Under the pieces are notes generated by a model. That model worked only from the letters and a program-made list of their open reading frames with translations. It ran no database searches and was not told where the DNA came from. Both the position numbers and the translations under genes were made by a program. From Halichondria panicea (lineage: Eukaryota > Porifera > Demospongiae > Suberitida > Halichondriidae), in the NCBI RefSeq assembly GCF_963675165.1, contig NC_087382.1:124001-188000 (forward strand): a stretch of 64,000 nucleotides of DNA, written 5' to 3'. This document shows, piece after piece, positions 43,155 through 54,252 of this stretch. Numbering within the stretch: position 1 is the first letter of the stretch; every line of letters begins with the position of its first letter.

Positions 43155-45666
43155 ATGCAGCTGCTAACGTTGGTGGTGTGTGTTGCTGTGGTGATACTAC
43201 TCGAGCAATGTGAGGCTACCCCATCACCCATTGTCCTCAGTAAGTGAATTGGTTCACATGTCTAAGAAGCTTAATAATTACGTGTATTTGAGTGTAACAT
43301 ACTTATCCATATTTAGAATGTAAAAATCTAATGATTTTGTCTTTCTACTTGAGAGAACCTAATTTCCCCACAATGTGCATGATCTTTAGTTCCGGGTGTG
43401 ATGGGTTCCCAACTCCAAGTTAAGGATCAGACCTCGAGTACATTGTGTTCCACTGGTCGCAAATACAAGGAGCTATGGATATCTCCATTACGAGTCACCC
43501 TCTACAATATCTGTGCCAAGAGAGAGCTGCCGTAAGTAATGGCAATGCAGCTTATAGTAGTACAGCTAACGCTTTACGTAATAGAAATTTGCTTGTAGTT
43601 ATGTTATAGTTAGAAAATGGGCATGAGGTATCTATGTGTTATAGTGTCCCAAAGCTCGAGGAATGAGGGACACTATAACTATAGATACCAAATGCACATG
43701 TTCTAACTGATTTAGATCCCAAAACCTATTGGCTACTAGAAATGCACTAGCTTAGCAACAGTCAACCTATATAAACAGCCAACCTAGCAACTGCATCATT
43801 AAACTAATAGTTGGCATCTCTGTGTCTCTAACTAAATCTGTATATTCAAGTGAACCCTGTTCCTCCACCTCAGTTTGATCATAGATAGATGGGACAAAAT
43901 TATAGTCTTAGCTCCACCCACAAAACGGAAACATCCAGCTCCTCCCCCCCAGTTTTGCAGCAAACAAGCCCAGCACACTTACCAAGAAACGAGCGGCTCG
44001 TACTACTCTCACAAAGCGAAAGGAAGACACTTAAGCTATAATTTGCAGCAAGCAAGCCCAGCAAACGAGCGGCTCCTATACTACTCTTGAACAAAGTGAA
44101 AGAAACTGTAGGAAGAAGCCAAAGCTAGAATCCCAACACTTCCATACATCCAGCTCCTCCCCTGCATGCAGCTTTGCAGCAAAAAAGCACAGCACACTCC
44201 CCAAAAATGAGCGTCTCCTACAAATACTCTCGAACAAAGCCAAAAAAAGAAAGTAGAGCTTCTCTCTTTCATTCTAGTTCTGTTATTATATTACTAGACA
44301 AAGCATCTAGCTACAATAATTTTTATGTTATCATTGCAAAATGATTGTACATTGTATTGTAGGTACAATGTTGTAGTTTGGAGCCCAGAGCAATCTATAG
44401 TACTGGTACTATATAGCTCATAGTTCCCTGCTAAATACACTCAAATGGGATCTAATAGTCAGTAACATCACTATATAAAAGTGTTAGCATGTCTATTTAA
44501 CAGATTGAGATACGACGCAAACACTAACTCCTACCACAACAATACTAAAGTGAAGATCCATGTTCCTGGATTTGGTGGGACATCGAGTGTGGAATATCTC
44601 AACCCTGGATGGATAAATACACTCCCGTATTTTCACGACACGGTGGAATACTTTGTTGATCGAGGCTACAAAAGAGGAAAGACTATTCGAGGGGCTCCTT
44701 ATGACTGGAGATTGGCTGCAGGTGCGAAATCCAAATAAAATAAAAGCAGGAGAGGGTAATTTTGTGTAAAGCTTATAAGAAATCTCCTATAGCTATACTA
44801 TTTATTATGTGTTTGAAGTAACCTCGTTATTCATTACCCTCACAGATGAACTTGAGAAGAGAGGATACTTCCATCGTCTCAAGACGATGATTGAAGACAT
44901 GTACAAAACCAACGGTAATACCAAGGTGACCCTGGTCGTACACAGTATGGGTGGTCTCGTATCCCTTCACTTTCTGACTGGCTTCAGTGGGATTAACCAA
45001 GCATGGAAGGATAAGTACATCCATGCGTACGTTACATTGTCAGCTGCTTGGTCTGGTGGTGCAGCGACTGTTCAAAGTGTCATATCTGGTTACCATGGTA
45101 TTCCTGACTTGCTGTTATTTGCGTACGATTTGATCAGCGACTTTATTGTTCCGATTGGTCGTACATTCGAGAGTCTTCCTTGGTTGTTTCCGAAGCCCTC
45201 AGTGTTTGGCAATGTTGCTTTTATATCAACACCGTCCAAAACATACTCAGCTAACAATTATGAACAGCTGTTTCGTGACATCAATGCTCCAAATGTTTAT
45301 CGGGCTTTTCAAGGCGTGCAAGGTTTAGTATCGGATTACCCCGCTCCCAATGTACCAACATACTGTTTCTATGGAGTTGGTGTACCTACCCCGGAAAAAT
45401 TCACCTATTCAAAAGATCTGACACCTAGTAATGCTATTGGCTTACGACCAGTTGTTAAGAACGGAGACGGAGACGGATCAGTAAACACTATTAGCTCTAG
45501 GGTATGTCACAGGTGGTCAAGTATGCCTTCCAAATATTCGTTCCGGTACAAGGCCTTCAACAAAGTAAATCACGCCAAGATTGTGTCTAACAGCAAAGTT
45601 CTCGGAGACATTGGTGCAATAGTTGGGGCACCTCCAAAACGTAAAAGTTGGTGGGCCAAAAGATAA
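43155..45666 (+). CDS. secreted LCAT/PLA2G15-like lipase P7, intact
   Basis: Exons 43155-43239, 43390-43531, 44504-44721 and 44846-45666 give 421 residues, close to the usual 410-440 of group XV phospholipase A2/LCAT. A signal peptide (MQLLTLVVCVAVVILLEQC, cleavage near EATPS) sends it to the lysosome or outside. IPGVMGSQLQV provides the oxyanion region and KELWISPLR the lid tryptophan region. The triad is Ser about 182 in VVHSMGG, Asp about 358 in GDGDGSVN and His about 391 in VNHAKIV. The family deacylates phospholipids at sn-1/sn-2 and can transfer acyl groups to lipid alcohols. The C-terminus is basic (PPKRKSWWAKR), unusual for the family as I know it. Intron 2 holds degenerate repeats. 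No defect is visible. Confidence 0.9.
43622..43692. repeat. hairpin in intron 2 of P7
   Basis: GTATCTATGTGTTATAGTGT with CCC is mirrored by GGGACACTATAACTATAGAT, separated by about 16 bp. Possible MITE remnant. Confidence 0.6.
43930..44255. repeat. three degenerate ~100-bp repeats in intron 2 of P7
   Basis: Each unit contains a variant of CATCCAGCTCCTCCCC, TTTGCAGCAAACAAGCCCAG and GAGCGGCTC followed by ACTACTCTC. Introns of P5 and P8 lack these repeats, so they arose after duplication. Confidence 0.6.
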
Positions 45667-46616
45667 ATTTTGTAGTATAATTATAGAAAAGAAGAATGAC
45701 AATTTAATGCTGTAAAATTGTGAGAATGTACGCATAGTGATCGATTTTAGTTGTCTAGCAAATAGTAAACAGTCTAGTAGTGATTATTACCATGCTTATA
45801 CAAACAGAAATGAACCATGTTGAAACATTGAAATGAACCTTGAAGAACCATTGTTCATTGCTATTAATCATCACATTATACCGTTATATCTGAGGCAATG
45901 ATCATCCCATCCCAAACGTCCGTTCACGGAGGTATTTCATATCCATGTAATTTATGCAGTATTAATCATCACATTCTGTAACCTAGCTGTTTATGTGATC
46001 AATAATTGGCAGGAAATGGAAACTATAGTGGAAACCACTTCTTAAAAAGGGATCAATTACCAACTTTGAGTTTTGAAGATTTCCACTGATGTGCAGATAT
46101 TCTGTATAGGATACCGTAGAATGTTTTCAGTAGTAAATATCTCTCAGAATATACAGTACTGATTGGATTACTAACTATTAACCGTTGTTTACAAATGGAA
46201 AACTTATAGTTTCATATTTCCGACCTCCACTAAGTCTTGTATCCAGTGACATTCACTTCAGCTATATAGGACTATCAGTTTTCTTTAGGGACACAAATTA
46301 AGTATCAGCCAGTATGGTTACAAAATAGAAAGGCTACAGATTCAAGTTGCTTTGCACGGACACTGCAAAGGATATCAGTATATAGCGGTAAACATCTGAG
46401 AGAACTATGACCATTGCTTACAAACAGAACACCTATGCATGAGCATTCCTATAATCATCACTTGTATTAATTGGCATCCAGTCAGGCATCATTCCAGGTG
46501 AGTCTGGTTCTCAATAAACACAACAATGATGAGAACTGTATAGTACTCACACGCAAAAAGAGAGGCCGATTATTGCATGGGTCAACTTTTTATAAAAGCA
46601 AGCTCTCAGAGCATAA
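45667..46616. other. spacer upstream of trefoil gene
   Basis: No supportable exon was found, although a first exon of the following gene must lie here if that gene is functional. The frame of the trefoil exon is closed by a TAA near 46593 and another near 46614. Confidence 0.45.
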
Positions 46617-46628
46617 ATTTATTCGCAG

Positions 46629-47600
46629 CTTCAATCAAGCAACACTGCAAGCTCAAGTATCATTTCAAGTTCTCCTTCGATTACGGCCAACGAGCTTTTC
46701 CTCAATTCCCTAGTTAATCAATTCCTTGACGTTGAGTCACACGTTGTTGCCGGTGTCCGCATTGTTCTTCGTCCAAAAGACCGTTGCTTCGGCGATCAAA
46801 CCCAACATTGGGCATTAGAAGATGCTGGATGCGGGTACCATTACATCAGGCATGCTGCTTCACAGGACTTGTATCTTACAGTACGAGATGGCCTCCGAAA
46901 CTGCGGTAATGGTCTTATCCTCGGAACGCGAGGCTGCCATGCTGCTGGGCAAAAATTCAAGATGGAGTGCGGCTTGATTATCACTGATCTATCGCAACCC
47001 TACATTCCAGAGATTGTGCTTGAGGCTGGACAAGCTTGCTCTTCTGGATACGTCTTCATTAACGCTAAAATGAGCTGGGGCTCGCAGGCCGAAGCTCAAA
47101 AGTGGAACCGTGTTGATATTCCAGCACCTGTTATACCCGAGAACCCAACATGTCATATTCAGAGTGATGCTAGAGTGGTCAGTGTTGCTACCAACATGTT
47201 CCTTGATGTTGAGTCAAATGCATGCGAGAATGTTCGTGTTGTCCTTCGTTACAAGGATCAATGCTTCGCCGATCGCACTCAGCACTGGATTTTTGAGAGT
47301 GCTGGGTGTGGGTACTACTACTTTAGGCATGCAATGTCTAGCAATCTCTACCTAACTGTGAGGGGAGGACTACCAAACTGTGGAAACGGTCTTGTTCTGG
47401 CCACAAAGAATTGCCAGGGTGGAGGGCAGCGTTTCAAGTTCGAGCGAGGTCTCATTGTAACGGACCTTCATCAACCATGCTTTCCCACTATTTGCTTGGA
47501 AGCTGGTCAAGCTTGCGCTACTGGCTTTGTTTTTATCAATGCAGAGATGACACAAGGCCCTCAAGTTGCCTACCAACAGTGGGGGACACAAGCTGCCTAA
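46629..47600 (+). CDS. tandem two-domain beta-trefoil (ricin-B-like) protein
   Basis: The open frame reads from about 46617 to the TAA at 47600. An acceptor TTTATTCGCAG (ending 46628) probably opens the exon, because the first in-frame ATG is deep inside the first repeat. Two similar blocks of about 135 residues follow each other. Block 1 holds NQFLDVESHVV, RCFGDQTQHWALED, DLYLTVRDGLRNCGNGL and AGQACSSGYVFINA. Block 2 holds NMFLDVESNAC, QCFADRTQHWIFES, NLYLTVRGGLPNCGNGL and AGQACATGFVFINA. The Q-x-W-like QHW, repeated glycine turns and domain size fit beta-trefoil carbohydrate-binding folds. No signal peptide is in view. Ligand is unknown. Cysteines recur at matching positions, suggesting disulfides. 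Confidence 0.6.
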   Translation, partial: LQSSNTASSSIISSSPSITANELFLNSLVNQFLDVESHVVAGVRIVLRPKDRCFGDQTQHWALEDAGCGYHYIRHAASQDLYLTVRDGLRNCGNGLILGTRGCHAAGQKFKMECGLIITDLSQPYIPEIVLEAGQACSSGYVFINAKMSWGSQAEAQKWNRVDIPAPVIPENPTCHIQSDARVVSVATNMFLDVESNACENVRVVLRYKDQCFADRTQHWIFESAGCGYYYFRHAMSSNLYLTVRGGLPNCGNGLVLATKNCQGGGQRFKFERGLIVTDLHQPCFPTICLEAGQACATGFVFINAEMTQGPQVAYQQWGTQAA

Positions 47601-47639
47601 ACCGAAACTCATTATGGCAGATTAGCTGAAATATTATAC

Positions 47640-48927
47640 ACAGAACAGAGAGAATTAGATCTAGATCTATATAGCTATATATACAGACCTTTAAATGTTA
47701 CCAGTGCTGCCATGCAAGTGAGTTTGCACGCATGCAATAATAATTATGAGTTGGATTCACTATACAATGTACATGCATGCAGACTCTATATAATTATTAT
47801 AATACATAACTCAGGTGCATGGGCACGCAGGTTATAAGTTTAGGCACTGTATACTCTCAAATGCATGAGGAGGAACCATGCATGTGTTCTCTTAGAAATT
47901 CCTGTAAGTTTTGCTACAAGATGTTAGTTGGGTGTTTCCTTGCCAATCTCCATTAATTAAGGCAATGCCCAACTAGCATAATTCATGACATGCATGCATG
48001 CATGGATCTTGTGTTTCAGTATCTAATTTCCTAGTGCATGCATGAGGGTATATGTATGTAGACTATACAAAGACATGCATGTTGGGTCTTGGGTGCCTAA
48101 ACAGCAAATTGAATTGGCACCATTTTTTATCCTGTTTAAGGCTTATACCCATCTATCAATATTAACTTTCCACGCATATGCACACTTTCCATACAAAATT
48201 CAATGTTTAGATAGGCGAGCTAATTAGTTTTTTTGTTAGTACTCGAGTAAATCCCAACAGTAAGATGTTAGTATAATTATACTCACCTACCTTCTAGGCG
48301 TTTAACATCAGACTCAGTCAGTAATGGTTGTTTCCACGATCTCAAAAGAGGAGAGCTGCATGAGGATGGAATTTGATGCATGTTGAGGAATATCATAATT
48401 TAACCCTTTTCCCGCTTTAGCCGACTATAGTTGGCAAGGCTACCAATAAAGTTTAAAAAATCATTGTGCACGCTGTGTTGGAGTTAAACTTAGATATCTA
48501 TATAATTATGCGGTAGATGTTATAAACAAATATTCACTTTTAATTAAAGCAAGGAGAGGGTGTAAACATCCTTGTTATTATCAGTCTAGATAGAAACAGG
48601 AGTTTGGAAGATACTGCACCTTTGGCAGATCAGACTGGGTGATAGATGATATTCATATATGATCTATAATGAGAAATCTTTCCTGCACCTTTCCTTGATT
48701 AGACACACTGGCATAGATCATCACATTCATCTGTGCAAATTAGATGAGTAACTATAGGTGCTATAGGTCCTTTAATTGACAAAAAGACAACTGTGTAATG
48801 ATGCATGGATGTATATCTGTATAGCCTCAGGCAACTGTGCATGTAAGTGTTCTTCAACTGATGATGAAAGATTATAACTTTATATAGAGAACCCAATACA
48901 AGCAGAAAATCAATTGACTATTGTAGG
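47640..48927. other. intergenic, no gene seen
   Basis: AT-rich sequence with several ATGCATGC runs. No exon or recognisable repeat family was identified. Confidence 0.4.
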
Positions 48928-49011
48928 AGGATTCAGTGACCCCCGTCACTGAATCCTAGGCTCAGATAACCCTATACCCTAAACCTAACCCTGACCCTAA
49001 CTCTAACCCAG
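48928..49011. repeat. palindrome next to interstitial telomere-like repeat
   Basis: 48928-48957 is a palindrome, AGGATTCAGTGAC and GTCACTGAATCCT with a CCCC loop. From about 48967 to 49010 follow seven imperfect CCCTAA-type units (ACCCTA, ACCCTAAACCTAACCCTG, ACCCTAACTCTAACCC). The animal telomere repeat is TTAGGG, so this looks like a short interstitial telomeric tract. Confidence 0.7.
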
Positions 49012-49624
49012 TGTGGTATAGGTTCTAGGCTACGGAACTCTCACTGAAATGGGGGATCACGGAATCCTGCGACACTATGTTTTCGCAAGAGTGTTCACCT
49101 GATTGTGACAATCAAGGATATAATTATGCTAACATGAAAAGATTATGCTAACATGAAAGTGAATAACCTAAAATGAACTGGACTAGATCTAGTAGCAGGT
49201 CAGACTACAATGTACAGATCTATAGATCTAGCTACTTACCGCAGTGTCTACAAAGCAATTTGTTATACATTCAAAATGTATATTTCTATATGGCTATTTG
49301 GCAACTAAGAGACACATGCATTCATTTGCTCACCACTTGCTGTTCAATTTAAATGACATGCATTGTGTGCAATATTGAATGCGCAATGCATTGTACCAAG
49401 GTAAACTGCTATAGTTATTCCTGAAACCTTTAGCTTGTGACTTGTTTTTGTAGCCGGGTATGTGGTAACAAGATAAACAACTGTAGTTAGCAATAACAAT
49501 ACAATTATAGTTTCAAGAAGCTATACACACTTTCATACAATCAGTTGTTCGTTTGTTTTAAACTTTGTGCATGTCTTAATCTTCAGCTTCATGTAAGTTT
49601 CATCAGTTGCAATCGATAGTTGAA
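49012..49624. other. upstream region of lipase gene P8
   Basis: No gene seen. The promoter of P8 is expected near its right end. Confidence 0.4.
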
Positions 49625-51481
49625 ATGATGAGGCAGCTGCTAACGCTGGTGGTGTGTGTTGCTGTGGTGATACTACTCGAGCAATGTGATGCTACTCCAT
49701 CACCCATTGTCCTCAGTAAGTGAACTTCATCCTGAACATAATTAACTAATTGCATGCATGCATGCATGCATGTCAAAATCAGTGTTATACAATAGCATGT
49801 GTCTTCCCGTACAGTTCCTGGAATAATGGGCTCTCGGCTTGAAGTGAAGGACAACGAACCAAGATCTCTATGCTCCACTCGCCACAAGTACAAGAAGCTG
49901 TGGATTAATCCTCTTCGAATTCTTCGTCGGAACTACTGCGCAAAAAGAGAATTACCGTAAGTATAATCTAAGTAGTATAGATCTAGAGATCATGCAGTTC
50001 TCTCTATTCTAATGACAGTTTGATTGTCAATGCTACATTTAGACGCTTATAGTGTAGCACAGATTAGTGGGACCATGTATGTGTGTGTTAAAATTAGTCA
50101 TGCAGTTCGATTGTATTAATTAAGGATTGGCTGCACATGCATGTATATAGCTAGTATAGTTACCAAAAAAACATTTTTTATGAGTTTCGTGTTATTGAGT
50201 GTATTGCATGACTGTGTGCTTTGATTACAGCTGCATGCATAAAATGAAGACTGAGAACTAGGAACTCAGTAGAAGACTGAGAACTATGACACTCAGTATT
50301 AATTTTAGTCACATATAGCTATTCCATGTAGATTCTTATGCACTCTCACTCTATCATGTTTCTAGGTTGCTTTACGATGCAAGTACCAACTCGTTCCATA
50401 ACAACACTAACGTCAAGATCCATGTTCCGGGATTTGGCAATACAAACGGTGTTGAATACTTGACTACAGGCTTGTTGCCTTACTTACACGAGGCGGTGGA
50501 ATACTTTGTAGATCGAGGCTACAAAAGAGGAAAGACAATACGTGCTGCTCCTTATGACTGGAGATTGGCTGCAGGTAAATTTTTAACAATAGTTTTGACT
50601 ATAAACTGAGTCACCTTAGCTCAGCTACATTATTACATATCACCGTCACAGATGAGCTTGAGAAGAGAGGATACTTCCATCGTCTCAAGTCGATGATTGA
50701 AGACATGTACGAAACCAACGGCAATACAAAGGTGACCCTGGTCGTACACAGTATGGGTGGTCTCGTTTCCCTGCACTTTCTGACTGGCTTCAGTGGGATT
50801 AACCAAGCATGGAAGGACAAGTACATCCATGCGTACGTTACACTGTCAGCTGCTTGGTCCGGAGGTGCTAGTGCATTGCAAACAGTTATATCTGGGATAC
50901 ACAATACACATGGTTTCTTACTATTTGCAAATGATTATATTAGTGACTTCGTTGTTCCAATTGTTCGTACACTAGAAAGTGTCCCTTGGCTCTTTCCGAA
51001 AACTTCTGTTTTTGGAAATGAAGTATTCGTTTCAACACCATCTAAGAATTACACGGCTAGTGACTATGAAAATCTCTTTGGAAACATTGGCTACACAAAT
51101 GGCTACCTATTCTTTCAAGGAGTGCAAGCACTTGTCACTGATTTTCCTGCTCCGAATGTATCAACATACTGTTACTATGGCGTTGGTGTGAACACTCCAA
51201 AAAAGCTCTCGTACGAAAAAGATTTTCGATCTGGTGTGAACACAATTGGTTTGACTCCCACTACTATTTTTAGTGATGGAGATGGTACAGTGAACATTGA
51301 GAGCTCAAGGGTATGTCACGGGTGGTCAAGCATGAAACCACAATATAATTTCTCCCACAAAGCGTACAATGAGGTTGATCATTTGAATATTATCAAGGAT
51401 GAGCACGTTTTGAATGACATCGCTAGAATAGTTGGAGCACCTCGAAAAAGGAAGAGCTTTTGGGAGAGACTTTTTGGATAA
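49625..51481 (+). CDS. secreted LCAT/PLA2G15-like lipase P8, intact
   Basis: Exons 49625-49715, 49815-49956, 50366-50574 and 50652-51481 give 423 residues with the same intron phases as P7. The signal peptide is MMRQLLTLVVCVAVVILL. Family hallmarks: VPGIMGSRLEV-type oxyanion region (first base of the Val/Ile codon is split by the intron), KKLWINPLR, IHVPGFGNTNGVEYL, APYDWRLAAG, nucleophile VVHSMGGLVSLHF, aspartate FSDGDGTVNIESS, histidine EVDHLNII. The end is basic (APRKRKSFWERLFG), as in P7. Exon 3 is 9 bp shorter than in P7. P1 is a degenerate near-copy of this gene, and the downstream spacer is shared with P1 as well. Predicted secreted or lysosomal phospholipase or acyltransferase. Substrate cannot be decided from sequence. 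Confidence 0.9.
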
Positions 51482-52375
51482 TAGATTTGTGGAATTCAAA
51501 TTAGTTATACCTATCATATTAGTTTGTTAGCATTAGAAGTTTAGAACTTAACCCAAAACGATCAGCACGGATGCATAATTATACGAATTGTTTATGGCAT
51601 CAAGCAAAAAGCATGCTTTAATTAATTGTGATATTTTTTCCTGATGTATATTTTCTCTGTAAACTGTAAAAATATCAAGCAAGTATAATAGATACATGCA
51701 AGTGTAGTGTCTTGGCACAGTGTATTACTATAAGTATTTTGCTTGATTTGGTAGGACGCGCTGCCATTTACAAGTGAAGCGCAAGCTATAGTGTGCTTCT
51801 TGTTATCATCATTTGTCAGCTTTGAATAGAAGAACAATACTGCTGAGTTGACATTGACAATTGTTAGCCTTAAGGCTTATTCCCTTTTGCCTTATTAACT
51901 AGATCGCCATATCAAAACGCTCGCTCGGTATCATACGCACAAAAATACTCAAGCACATCATCAAGAGATCTATAACTGGAAGAGCTCATATCATTATCGG
52001 GACTGTTACCAACCACTGGATCATGTTAACTACCAAAAGAAGCGTGTTGTACTAATATAACAGTTACTATGCTTTAACAAAACACGTAAGTTATTTTCCA
52101 TATAGCATGCTCAGATCAAAAACTCTCTATTAAAATTAATAGGCAAAACAAACACCTTTTGCTAACGAGGGAAAAATTGCAATAGAGAGGGAAAGTGTGA
52201 TAGAGGGACTATTATTTAACCGTTTACTTGCTGAATGATTCTAAAATATCAATTTTGCTACCTCGCCGGATTCACATGCAGATTTCTGCAGCCATGCAGC
52301 TGTCACCCACTGACAGTGTCAATTTTGGCCCCCTTTTCCCCATTGGACTAATTAACCACATGCGGATATTCTACA
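51482..52375. repeat. segmental duplication unit C (downstream of P8)
   Basis: Third copy of the lipase spacer, matching units A and B up to the words GCGGATATTCTACAA. It contains a single GCTCAGATC (52109-52117), the empty site of the palindromic insert. No gene. Confidence 0.8.
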
Positions 52376-52709
52376 AAAACCAAATTTCCTGAGATGTACA
52401 GGACAGGGCGGGGCGCAATTTCCTGCACCTATCCTGAAGTTTTGCAGGATAGGTGTATACGGAAGTCTATAGGAAATTGTCCCCTATACTGCTACAGGAC
52501 GGGTCAGGAAATGTGATGTTCTTCGAGAAAAGTGCAGGATTTCAGGCCTGCAACTGTAGCAGGAAATTTAACTTTTCGTCCAGTGTTGGGTTCAATTGAA
52601 CCCTCCTCTCAGACAGAAAAGTGAGTGGGAGGTTTAAGCAACTAAACGTCTTTCTAGCTTTCACATGCATTTATCACTTGTTCGGTTGTTTTAGGCTAAT
52701 CGGGCTAGG
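52376..52709. repeat. GC-richer block with hairpin CACCTATCCTG
   Basis: Sequence unique to unit C, replacing the P2 locus found after unit A. It contains CACCTATCCTG and CAGGATAGGTG around an 8-bp loop (about 52425-52454) and several near-copies of GCAGGAAATTT / TCAGGAAATG. Possibly an inserted small element; ends not resolved. Confidence 0.5.
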
Positions 52710-52908
52710 TACCGTATAGCGGGTATTTTCGAGGGTATAAACTTCGCGGAATCACCATTAGAATTTTCGCGGAATATATGTAGCACCCTTTCTGCAGCAT
52801 GCATGCATGTGATATTAAATTCGTGAGTATAAATGTTCATGGTAAATGCTTAAAGCAAAAACCACGAAGATTTTTATACCCTCGAAATATATACCCGCTA
52901 TAATGGTA
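52710..52908. mobile_element. MITE, TACCGTATAGCGGGTA family (copy 3)
   Basis: Starts TACCGTATAGCGGGTATTTT and ends ATATACCCGCTATAATGGTA, with sub-ends CGAGGGTATAAA and TTTATACCCTCG. Closest to copy 1 in the NLR intron. Confidence 0.75.
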
Positions 52909-52974
52909 TGGGCTAAGATAGTTACATGGGTATAGCCAAAAGGGGGCGTGGTCCCAAAGCGGCTCTAGAACCGC

Positions 52975-53645
52975 TTTTCAAGAATCCTAGATCTGCCACT
53001 GATTATTTATAGTCTGTTACCTAATAAACATAATCCAATATGCACCGGAGCCTTTAGAACGTGGCACATCTTTGCAAGATTCTACAGGGTTTGGTTTTTC
53101 GCAATCTATTTTTCTCTTGAGGCTGCATGGAGATAAGGTTGTTCAAATAATCAGAAGCGATACATACTCTAGATTGGCAACATTATTTTGGTTATTTGAC
53201 AGTATTCTTTATTGATCGCTCTTTGACAAGCAACCAACTGCACCGCGGCAAAACACAATATTACTGCAGCGACTTGTTTCATTCTTGAAGAATTTATTAC
53301 TTGATAGTCGAGAAGAGTTGAACTTGAAATATAATTATAGCTATAACCCTTGGCTTTTATACACACGTTAGCTCAGTGACATTATACGTACGACATAAAA
53401 AGTACTGCCCCTAACCTCCCTATAAGGCTATAACCTTATCTGTAGGTATAAGTCCCTCAGTGTACTGTACATACTAAATATGTACAAGATGCTGAGCGCA
53501 AAAACATTTCCTTTTTGAGTTTTCTCTTACAGGAAAGCCACACATGTATCCATGATCGGACCTTAGTCCTACAATGGAACATTGCTAAATAAAATCAGGT
53601 AAGTCCCTCAATTACAGTTCATGTGTGTGATCAATGTCAGGAAAA
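52975..53645. repeat. duplicated spacer (copy of 32380-33000)
   Basis: Matches the region upstream of pseudogene P2, including TTTAGAACGTGGCACATCTT and AAAAACATTTCC. P2 itself is absent between units at this location. No gene is supported. Confidence 0.75.
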
Positions 53646-54252
53646 GGATCTGCCTGCGCCACCTAGACGGAAGGAAAAGTGCCTATACACAAGCAGGAAA
53701 TAAAAACAAGCAAACCATAATAGATCTACTGTATAATAATTATAAACACTATAATTTATAGACAATTAAGATTTCCGTGTTTGTAATGGCTATAGTGCAT
53801 GAACTTTTTATGAACAATGCATAACGATTAAAATAATAATTGTGATATGACTATTAGGCCATTGTTAGTTGCATACTTGTTTCAGGTCAACCTTCCTCCC
53901 CAGTTTTGAGGTCAAAGTCCTTTTTTTTGGCTGACATTGCATTATTTTACCATGTGCCATGTTGCAAGTTGCGTTGTGCACCAAAAAGCCAGTGCGTAAA
54001 TTGTTCAGACTCCGTCCTTTTGTGTCCGATTTTTGTCAGTTAAAAGAAACAGGATATGACGGCATCAAATAATGGGATAATGAATAATGAAGGCCTCCCT
54101 CCCTCATCGGGGTCGAGCTAGTATTCTCAAGTATGCAACTAACAGTGGCCTTATTAGTGTACTCTTGCTATTATGCTTTCACTTGTATACATGCATCAAA
54201 CTGATCTGATGTGGTCTATACTATTCAGTGTTTAACAACCATGTTACAATGA
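53646..54252. other. intergenic, no gene seen
   Basis: Non-coding flank on the 3' side of the retroelement. Confidence 0.4.

Noticed and set aside
48960..49015. A true chromosome end
   Set aside because: Only about seven imperfect units are present, and gene-bearing sequence continues on both sides.
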